From positions 1 to 38,485 of the forward strand of contig NZ_JARVWW010000052.1 of NCBI RefSeq assembly GCF_029846715.1: 38,485 bases of DNA, written 5' to 3'. The notes under the pieces are model-generated. The model was given only the letters and a program-made list of their open reading frames with translations. It did no database searches and was not told the DNA's origin. The stretch is from Bradyrhizobium nivariense. Lineage in GTDB: Bacteria; Pseudomonadota; Alphaproteobacteria; Rhizobiales; Xanthobacteraceae. Positions 32,671-38,485 of the stretch are shown here, in pieces; the stretch's first letter is position 1; every line of letters starts with the position of its first letter. A program made the translations under genes and the position numbers.

Positions 32671-33972
32671 ATGACCTTTTCCAGCATCTTTGCGCAGTTT
32701 GTCGCGCTGGTCGGCGGCATCGCGCTGCAATGGCGGAAGCTATCGGGCACAGAGCCCGCGCCCGCATGGGGCCAGACGCCAGCCATTCCCGAAGCGAAGC
32801 CGCAAGGGGCGCTGCCGACGTTGAAGATGCCGACGGCCAGGGGCTGGAGCGAAGGACAGAAGCCGACGGTCGCACCCGGCCTCAAGGTCAACGCGTTCGC
32901 AACGGGGCTCGACCATCCGCGCTGGATCGAGGTGCTGCCCAACGGCGACGTGCTGATCGCGGAGGCGACGCAGATCGCAGGGGCGCCGAGGTCGGTGTTT
33001 CATTACGCAATGCAGGCGACGATGCGGCGTGCCGCCGCGCTCGGCGTCAGCGCCAACCGCATCACGCTGTTGCGCGACAAGGACGGCGACGGCGTCGCGG
33101 AGTATCGCGGCGCCTTCATGGAGAACCTCAGCCAGCCGTTCGGCATGGCGCTGGTCGGCGACACCTTCTATGTCGGCAACACCGACGGCGTGATGGCCTT
33201 CCCGTACGTGGCGAACGCCGATCGCATCACCGTGCCGGGCAAGCGGCTCACCACTTTCAAGCCGAGCGGACATTGGACACGAAGCCTGCTGGCAAGTCCC
33301 GACGGCAAGAAGCTTTATGCCGGCGTCGGCTCGCTCAGCAACATTGCCGAGATGGGCATGGAGGTGGAGGAAGGCCGCGCCGCGGTCTACGAGCTCGACC
33401 TCGTCGCGGGCACGCACCGCATCTTTGGTGCCGGCCTGCGCAATCCCGTCGGGCTTGCCTGGGAGCCGACCACCAACGTGCTCTGGACCGTCGTCAACGA
33501 GCGCGACGGCCTCGGCGACGAGACGCCGCCGGACTATCTGACCTCGGTGCGCGACGGCGGATTCTACGGCTGGCCCTATTGCTACTGGGGCAAGACGGTG
33601 GACGATCGCGTGCCGCAGGATCCCGCGCTGGTCGCCAGGGCACTCACACCGGACTACGCGCTCGGCGGACACACCGCTTCGCTCGGCCTGTGCTGGATGC
33701 CATCCGGCACGCTGCCTGGTTTTCCGGACGGCATGGTGATCGGCCAGCACGGCTCGTGGAATCGCAGCACGCTCTCCGGCTACAAGGTCGTGTTCATCCC
33801 GTTCGAGAACGGCCGCCCCTCCGGCCCTGCGCGCGACATTCTCTCCGGCTTCCTGGCGCCGGACGAGAAGGAGTCCTACGGCCGTCCGGTCGGCGTCGCG
33901 ATCGGTCCGGACAAGTCGCTGCTGATGGCCGACGACGTCGGCAACGTGATCTGGCGTGTGACCGGCGCGTAA
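32671..33972 (+). CDS. Sorbosone dehydrogenase-like PQQ beta-propeller protein
   Basis: A 433-residue protein with a short hydrophobic N-terminus (FAQFVALVGGIAL, possibly a signal or anchor) and a six-bladed propeller typical of soluble glucose/sorbosone dehydrogenases: LDHPRWIEVLPNGDVLIAE, a DKDGDGVAEY calcium-like loop, SLLASPDGKKLYAGVGS, FGAGLRNPVGLAW and YGWPYCYWGK. These enzymes use pyrroloquinoline quinone to oxidise sugars in the periplasm. AGGGGA precedes the ATG at 32671. It converges on aspartate dehydrogenase with only three bases between stops. Confidence 0.9.
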   Translation: MTFSSIFAQFVALVGGIALQWRKLSGTEPAPAWGQTPAIPEAKPQGALPTLKMPTARGWSEGQKPTVAPGLKVNAFATGLDHPRWIEVLPNGDVLIAEATQIAGAPRSVFHYAMQATMRRAAALGVSANRITLLRDKDGDGVAEYRGAFMENLSQPFGMALVGDTFYVGNTDGVMAFPYVANADRITVPGKRLTTFKPSGHWTRSLLASPDGKKLYAGVGSLSNIAEMGMEVEEGRAAVYELDLVAGTHRIFGAGLRNPVGLAWEPTTNVLWTVVNERDGLGDETPPDYLTSVRDGGFYGWPYCYWGKTVDDRVPQDPALVARALTPDYALGGHTASLGLCWMPSGTLPGFPDGMVIGQHGSWNRSTLSGYKVVFIPFENGRPSGPARDILSGFLAPDEKESYGRPVGVAIGPDKSLLMADDVGNVIWRVTGA

Positions 33973-33975
33973 GGG

Positions 33976-34800
33976 TTACGTTCCGACGCAGAGCGTGGCG
34001 CGCTGCTTGCGGAGCAGCGCGATCACGGACAGCGCCGTGATCAACCCGGTCTTGGGATTTTCGGACGGGATGTTCTCGATCGACATCGAGAACCGCGCGG
34101 AATCCGCCTCGACCTCGATGCGGTGAACGTTGCGTGTCACGGTCGGGTCGGCCCAGATCTGTACGGTGGTGCGATCCGGCCCGACGCCCGCGAGCGACAG
34201 CGCAACCGCGACGTTGAGATTGGCCGGAAAGCCTTTTGCCGCTTCGCGAGCAGTGCCTTCGAACAATTTCAGCGGCTCGCCCAGATTGTCGATATCGATG
34301 TTGTTCTCGACGATAAACGGCGCGCCCTTCAAGCCATCGATCGGCTTACGCGTCATCATCTTTACCGAATGGATGGTGCCGATGGCGGCGGCGTTGACGG
34401 CATCGAGCCCGATCAGCGCGCCGGTCGGCACGAGGATGCGGCCGCCATTGGCGCGGGCGAGATCGACGAGATCAAAATTGTCGAGCAGCGCACCGACGCT
34501 GACGACGACCGCGGCCTTGCCGCGCTTCACGGCGGGCTCGATGATCGCGCGCAGATGCTTGCTCGGCGCGCACTCGACCACGATATCGGCGGCGTCGCCG
34601 AGTTGGTCGATCGGCAGTACGGATGGCGGACGACGCAGGCTGCCGAGCAACGCCCGATGCTTTGCGGGATCGCGCACCGCCACGGCGGACAGCGTCAGGC
34701 CCTCGATGCCCTGATCGAGCGCGGTCGCGATCTTGGTGCCGATCGAGCCGAGCCCTGCGATGGCAACCCGCAAGTCGTTCGAAGCTCTCCGTTCAGTCAT
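33976..34800 (-). CDS. nadX: L-aspartate dehydrogenase
   Basis: A 274-residue NAD(P)-dependent enzyme converting L-aspartate to iminoaspartate/oxaloacetate. The cofactor motif is GLGSIG near residue 17; the family stretches ECAPSKHLR, VVVSVGALLD, VPTGALIGLDAV, FPANLNVAVALSLAG and ENIPSENPKTG appear in order. Length is as expected. Such enzymes can feed NAD biosynthesis or amino-acid catabolism; no nadA or nadC is nearby, so catabolism with the tartrate cluster is possible. It starts 37 bases after the LysR gene on the same strand and may be co-transcribed. Symbol given for family only. Confidence 0.87.
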   Translation of the reverse strand: MTERRASNDLRVAIAGLGSIGTKIATALDQGIEGLTLSAVAVRDPAKHRALLGSLRRPPSVLPIDQLGDAADIVVECAPSKHLRAIIEPAVKRGKAAVVVSVGALLDNFDLVDLARANGGRILVPTGALIGLDAVNAAAIGTIHSVKMMTRKPIDGLKGAPFIVENNIDIDNLGEPLKLFEGTAREAAKGFPANLNVAVALSLAGVGPDRTTVQIWADPTVTRNVHRIEVEADSARFSMSIENIPSENPKTGLITALSVIALLRKQRATLCVGT

Positions 34801-34837
34801 CGCATCTAACCTCTCGCCAAGCCGATGTCATAGCCTC

Positions 34838-35755
34838 TCACGCCCCCCGCGCATAGCTGTGCAGGCGCGCATCGAGCACCGACAACATCGCGTCGCGGGC
34901 AGGGTCGCGCGAGCCGCGCAGCCATGCGGCCGCCAGCGGCAGCCGGCCGACGGGGCCGCTCTGCTTCGGCCGGAGCGACACGAAGCGCACGCCGGAGACC
35001 GCCATCCGCGCCGTCCAGCGCGGCACGATCGCGACTCCGAGCTTCGTTGCCACCAGATTGATGATGGTCTGCTTCTCGTCGGCGACCTGCACGATGCGCG
35101 GCGTCAGGCCGGCCTGCTCGAACAGCTTGATGGTGAGGTCATGGCTGTGCGGCCGCGAGCGGCGGTCCGGCACCAGCATCGCCTCCTCGGCGATCTGCGC
35201 CAGCGTGATCGATTTGCGTTCGGCCAAGGCGTGGCGCTGCGGGAACGCCACGATTGCGGTCTCCAGCAGCAGATGGCGGAATTCGAGCCGCTTGTCCGGA
35301 TGGTCAGGCGGACGGACGAAGGCCAGATCGAGCGCACCGGTCAGGATCTTCGGCAAGAGCCGGACGGTCTTGTCCTCGAGAAGCTGCACCGCGACCTCCG
35401 GATGCTTGGCGCGGAAATCGCGCAAAAGCGGCGGCAACAGCCCGGCCGCTGCGCTATCCATGGCGCCGACCCGCAGCCGCCGCGCGGCGCCCGCGCGCGA
35501 GCGGTTGCGAAGATTGCTCTCGACTGCCTCGACTCGGGCGAGGATCACGCGGGCATCGCGCAGCAGCGTCGCGCCATCTTCCGTCAGCGACACCGCACGC
35601 GTCGTCCGCGCGAACAGCCGCGTTGCCAAATCCTCCTCCAGCAGCCTGATCTGGCGGCCGAGTGCGGAGGGCAGCATCTGGAGATGCTGCGCCGCCCGGC
35701 CGAAATGCAATTGCTCGGCCGCCGCCACGAAGCATCGGAGCTGATGCAATTCCAT
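34838..35755 (-). CDS. LysR-type transcriptional regulator
   Basis: A 305-residue regulator: N-terminal helix-turn-helix (MELHQLRCFVAAAEQLHFGRAAQ... RLFARTTRAVSLTEDG, about 1-60) and a C-terminal periplasmic-binding-like effector domain. The effector domain resembles BenM/CatM-type regulators (FVRPPDHP, RHLLLETAIVAFP, VPDRRSRPHSHD). It lies divergently from the MFS and tartrate dehydrogenase operon across 156 bp containing a T-N11-A dyad, so it probably controls that operon and itself. Confidence 0.93.
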   Translation of the reverse strand: MELHQLRCFVAAAEQLHFGRAAQHLQMLPSALGRQIRLLEEDLATRLFARTTRAVSLTEDGATLLRDARVILARVEAVESNLRNRSRAGAARRLRVGAMDSAAAGLLPPLLRDFRAKHPEVAVQLLEDKTVRLLPKILTGALDLAFVRPPDHPDKRLEFRHLLLETAIVAFPQRHALAERKSITLAQIAEEAMLVPDRRSRPHSHDLTIKLFEQAGLTPRIVQVADEKQTIINLVATKLGVAIVPRWTARMAVSGVRFVSLRPKQSGPVGRLPLAAAWLRGSRDPARDAMLSVLDARLHSYARGA

Positions 35756-35785
35756 TCGCTGTCCTTTTGGCTCTCTTGGCGAGGA

Positions 35786-35806
35786 TTATATCATTTTTTT
35801 GTATAA
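35786..35806. promoter_or_regulatory. Candidate LysR operator dyad (T-N11-A)
   Basis: TTATAT (35786-35791) and GTATAA (35801-35806) form an imperfect dyad, with T at 35791 and A at 35803 separated by 11 bases, the core of LysR-type boxes. It is in the 156-bp gap between the divergent LysR gene and the MFS operon, 31 bases from the LysR ATG and about 105 from the MFS start. The A/T-rich run is unlike its surroundings. Confidence 0.6.
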
Positions 35807-35911
35807 ACCAGCGCCAATTGAGTCCCCCAGCCGCTCCCGCATAGGCTCGCTGCCGAAGTGGACCTTCAGGGTCCGCCGACACAACGAAAACCGGGAATCA
35901 GGGAGGCCGAG

Positions 35912-37210
35912 GTGGCGAGCGAGATTCAGACGCACGTGCTGCGCAAGATCACGTGGCGGATCGTTCCCTTCATCATGCTGCTCTACTTCGTGGCCTTCAT
36001 CGACCGCGTCAATATCGGCTTCGCCTCGCTGACGATGAACAAGGACATCGGCCTGTCGCCGACAGTCTACGGTTTTGGTGCCGGCATCTTCTTCTGGGGC
36101 TACTTCCTGTTCGAGGTGCCCTCCAACATCATCCTGCATAAGGTCGGCGCGCGGATCTGGATCGCGCGGGTGATGATCACCTGGGGCATCGTGTCGGCCG
36201 CGATGGCCTTCGTGCAGGGGCCGACCAGCTTCTACGTGTTGCGTTTCCTGCTCGGCGTCGCCGAGGCCGGCTTCTTCCCCGGCATCATCCTCTATCTCTC
36301 CTATTGGTTCCCCGCGCGCCAGCGCGCCGCGGTGACCGCGCTGTTCATGGCAGCGGCACCGCTCTCGACCGTGCTGGGATCGCCGGTCTCCGGCGCGCTC
36401 CTGGAGATGGACGGAATGCTCGGCTTCAAGGGCTGGCAATGGCTGTTCGTTCTGGAGGCGCTGCCGGCCGTGCTGCTCGGCTTCGTCGTGCTGGCATTCC
36501 TCACCGACCGCCCGGAAAAGGCAAAATGGCTGGCGGACGACGAGCGGCGCTGGCTGGTCGAGGCCATGAACGCGGAAACCACCAGCAAGGCCGCGACCGC
36601 AAGCCACAGCATCTGGCGCGGGCTCGCCGACCCGCGCGTGCTGGCGCTGGCGCTGATCTATTTCGGCACCTCGGCCGGTCTCTACACGCTCGGCGTCTGG
36701 GCGCCGCAGATCATCAAGCAGTTCGGCCTGTCCACGCTCCAGGTCGGCTTCCTCAATGCGCTGCCCGCAACGGCCGCCGTCGTCGCCATGGTGCTGTGGG
36801 CGCGGCATTCGGACCGCACCGGCGAGCGTACCTGGCACGTCGTGCTGGCCTGCCTGCTCGCGGCCGCGGGGCTCGCCTTTGCCGGGCTTGCGACCGGCGT
36901 GGTCGCCGTGCTGATCGCGCTGGCGCTCGTCAACATCGGCATCTCCTCGGCGAAGCCGCCGCTGTGGAGCATGCCGACGCTGTTCCTCTCCGGTCCTGCA
37001 GCAGCAGCCGGCATCGCCACCATCAACTCGATCGGCAATCTCGGCGGCTTCGTCGGGCCCGCCATGATTGGCTGGATCAAGGACCAGACCGGCAGTTTTG
37101 TCGGCGGGCTCTATTTTGTGAGCGGCCTGCTCGTTCTCTCCGCGGTCCTGACCCTGCTATTGTCGCGGGCGCGGACCGCGCCCGTCGAACCCGTCACGCA
37201 ACCCCACTGA
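35912..37210 (+). CDS. MFS transporter, anion:cation symporter (tartrate-type)
   Basis: A 432-residue major facilitator of the ACS group with about twelve hydrophobic segments. Typical pieces are FVAFIDRVNIGFASLTMNKD in the first helix, GAGIFFWGYFLFEVPSNIIL, the loop VGARIWIARVMITWG, and RFLLGVAEAGFFPGIILY. The GTG at 35912 has GGGAGG five bases upstream and is preferred over GTG 35858. The next gene, tartrate dehydrogenase, starts 21 bases later, so tartrate or a related hydroxy-dicarboxylate is the likely cargo. Confidence 0.93.
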   Translation: MASEIQTHVLRKITWRIVPFIMLLYFVAFIDRVNIGFASLTMNKDIGLSPTVYGFGAGIFFWGYFLFEVPSNIILHKVGARIWIARVMITWGIVSAAMAFVQGPTSFYVLRFLLGVAEAGFFPGIILYLSYWFPARQRAAVTALFMAAAPLSTVLGSPVSGALLEMDGMLGFKGWQWLFVLEALPAVLLGFVVLAFLTDRPEKAKWLADDERRWLVEAMNAETTSKAATASHSIWRGLADPRVLALALIYFGTSAGLYTLGVWAPQIIKQFGLSTLQVGFLNALPATAAVVAMVLWARHSDRTGERTWHVVLACLLAAAGLAFAGLATGVVAVLIALALVNIGISSAKPPLWSMPTLFLSGPAAAAGIATINSIGNLGGFVGPAMIGWIKDQTGSFVGGLYFVSGLLVLSAVLTLLLSRARTAPVEPVTQPH

Positions 37211-37231
37211 TATCTCAAACGGAGCACTCCC

Positions 37232-38305
37232 ATGCGTACCCATTCGATTGCAGCGATCCCCGCCGACGGGATCGGCCCCGAGGTCATCTCGGCCGGTGTT
37301 CGTGTGCTGGAAGCGCTGGCCAAACGCAGCGGCGACCTCGCCTTCAACATCAAGACGTTCGACTGGGGCTCGGACTATTACAAGAAGCACGGCGTGATGA
37401 TGCCGGCCGACGGTCTCACTGAACTGAAGAAGTTCGACGCGATCTATTTCGGCGCGGTCGGCGCGCCCGACGTACCCGATCACATCACGCTGTGGGGGCT
37501 GCGGCTGCCGATCTGCCAGGGCTTTGACCAATACGCCAATGTGCGGCCGACCAAAATTCTACCGGGCGTCGCCTCGCCGCTGCGCAATGTCGGCGTCGGC
37601 GATCTCGACTGGGTGATCGTGCGCGAGAACTCTGAAGGCGAATATGCCGGCATGGGCGGCCGCGCGCATCGCGGCCTTCCCGAGGAGGTCGGCACCGAAG
37701 TCGCGGTGTTCACGCGCGTCGGCGTGACGCGGATCATGCGCTATGCGTTCGAACTCGCGCGGTCGCGTCCCCGCAAATTCCTGACCGTGGTGACCAAGTC
37801 GAACGCGCAGCGGCATGGCATGGTGATGTGGGACGAGATCGCAGCCGAGGTCGCCACCGAATTCCCCGACGTCACCTCGGACAAGATGCTGGTCGACGCC
37901 ATGACCGTGCGCATGACGCTGCATCCGAAGAGCCTCGACACCATCGTTGCGACCAATCTCCACGCCGACATCCTCTCCGACCTCGCCGGCGCGCTGGCTG
38001 GAAGCCTCGGCGTGGCGCCGACCGGCAACATCGATCCGCAGCGCCGCTTCCCCTCGATGTTCGAGCCGATCCACGGCTCGGCCTTCGACATCACCGGCAA
38101 GGGCATCGCCAATCCGGTCGCAACATTCTGGACCGGCGCGCAGATGCTCGAGCATCTCGGCGAGAAGGACGCGGCCATGCGATTGATGGCAGCCGTCGAG
38201 CGCGTCTGTGCGGCGGGCGTGCTGACGCCCGACGTCGGTGGCAAGGCCACGACGAAGGAAGTGACGGATGCCGTGATCGACGCGATCCAGGGATCGAACG
38301 TGTAG
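37232..38305 (+). CDS. Tartrate dehydrogenase/decarboxylase family protein
   Basis: A 357-residue member of the isopropylmalate/isocitrate dehydrogenase family, closest in style to tartrate dehydrogenase (TtuC/Tdh), which oxidises or decarboxylates tartrate and D-malate with NAD and divalent metal. Motifs include PADGIGPEVI, NVRPTKILPGV, VRENSEGEYAGMGGRAH, the catalytic Tyr in RIMRYAFELA, the Lys in VTKSNAQRHG and metal-binding Asp in TNLHADILSDLAG, with HGSAFDITGKGIANP near the end. GGAG precedes the ATG. Second gene of the LysR-linked operon. Confidence 0.93.
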   Translation: MRTHSIAAIPADGIGPEVISAGVRVLEALAKRSGDLAFNIKTFDWGSDYYKKHGVMMPADGLTELKKFDAIYFGAVGAPDVPDHITLWGLRLPICQGFDQYANVRPTKILPGVASPLRNVGVGDLDWVIVRENSEGEYAGMGGRAHRGLPEEVGTEVAVFTRVGVTRIMRYAFELARSRPRKFLTVVTKSNAQRHGMVMWDEIAAEVATEFPDVTSDKMLVDAMTVRMTLHPKSLDTIVATNLHADILSDLAGALAGSLGVAPTGNIDPQRRFPSMFEPIHGSAFDITGKGIANPVATFWTGAQMLEHLGEKDAAMRLMAAVERVCAAGVLTPDVGGKATTKEVTDAVIDAIQGSNV

Positions 38306-38485
38306 GCTGAATCCGGCGCGGTGCGCTCCCTCGCCCCGCTCGTCGCGGGGTGAGGGCGGGGGTCATCTGCGCTAGGTTAGTCGTGCGCGGAGATTGTCGT
38401 GTTGTTTTTGGCGCCGTCGCGGTGGTTCGCAGAGGTGGCGGCGGGTTCGGCTGAAGAGATTACGGACAGCCTGCCACAGAAGTGG
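38306..38485. other. Region after tartrate dehydrogenase to window end
   Basis: A GGTGCGCTCCCTCG segment at 38320 followed by a hairpin (CCCCGC 38334-38339 with GCGGGG 38345-38350) resembles half of the composite repeat at 20139-20286 and probably ends the operon transcript. A minus-strand frame open from the window edge to TAG at 38372 (37 codons, Arg-rich) could be the end of a gene, but its third positions are not G/C-rich. Confidence 0.5.

Noticed and set aside
32430..34040. A 536-codon plus-strand frame overlapping the sorbosone dehydrogenase-like gene
   Set aside because: Frame-shifted shadow with low-complexity Arg and Ala; the other plus frame has propeller motifs.
38372..38485. A minus-strand frame open to the window edge
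   Set aside because: Arg-rich, weak third-position bias and no recognisable motif; cannot be judged without the next bases.

Overview
The window looks like chromosomal DNA from a GC-rich alphaproteobacterium, most likely Bradyrhizobium or a close relative. The evidence is the strong G/C bias at third codon positions, the gene families present, and several dispersed palindromic repeats of the kind scattered through Bradyrhizobium genomes. No rRNA, tRNA, CRISPR array, complete insertion sequence or phage module was seen. The genus is an inference from remembered sequence style, not from a search.

Layout. Bases 1-7,900 look like accessory DNA. They hold a Crp/Fnr-type regulator, a frameshifted MarR-type regulator with a four-cysteine tail, and a four-gene minus-strand operon: a 63-residue protein, class I mannose-6-phosphate isomerase, a GT4 glycosyltransferase fused to a toroid-like domain, and a GH130 mannoside phosphorylase-like enzyme. 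All four genes appear to start at TTG. Two small unknown genes and a truncated PAS gene follow. Bases 7,980-16,250 hold an MFS transporter, a CHASE-GGDEF-EAL cyclic-di-GMP protein, and a TRAP operon (DctP, fused DctQM, 2-hydroxyacid dehydrogenase), with a probable 37-residue membrane protein overlapping the end of the dehydrogenase.

Bases 16,660-24,410 hold an exported caspase-like protein, a SulP transporter with a STAS domain, a small unknown protein, a Gly/His-rich LTXXQ (Spy-like) periplasmic protein, a GlcD-type FAD oxidase, a hotdog thioesterase and a DUF1328 membrane peptide. Bases 24,650-32,400 hold a UvrD/PcrA helicase whose reading frame contains a 90-bp palindromic repeat, an alpha/beta hydrolase, a HicB-like protein without HicA, a Cys-rich exported protein overlapping an OmpA-like protein, and an operon of an Mpo1-like membrane protein, an NAD-dependent epimerase and an isoprenylcysteine-methyltransferase-like enzyme. 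A 69-residue gene follows. Bases 32,670-38,305 hold a sorbosone-dehydrogenase-like beta-propeller, aspartate dehydrogenase, a LysR regulator and a divergent MFS plus tartrate dehydrogenase operon.

How the genes may work together. The TTG operon suggests making and phosphorolytically breaking down a mannose-containing glycan. The TRAP operon suggests uptake and oxidation or reduction of a 2-hydroxy or 2-keto acid. The LysR, MFS and tartrate dehydrogenase set suggests tartrate or malate use. Sequences matching the EcfG general-stress promoter (GGAAC-N16-CGTT) lie exactly upstream of the Mpo1-like operon and of the 69-residue gene, and a near-match lies upstream of the LTXXQ gene. This suggests that a membrane-lipid-related operon belongs to the general stress response. 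The points I rate highest are the in-frame repeat in the helicase, the stress-promoter-linked lipid operon, and the all-TTG mannoside operon.
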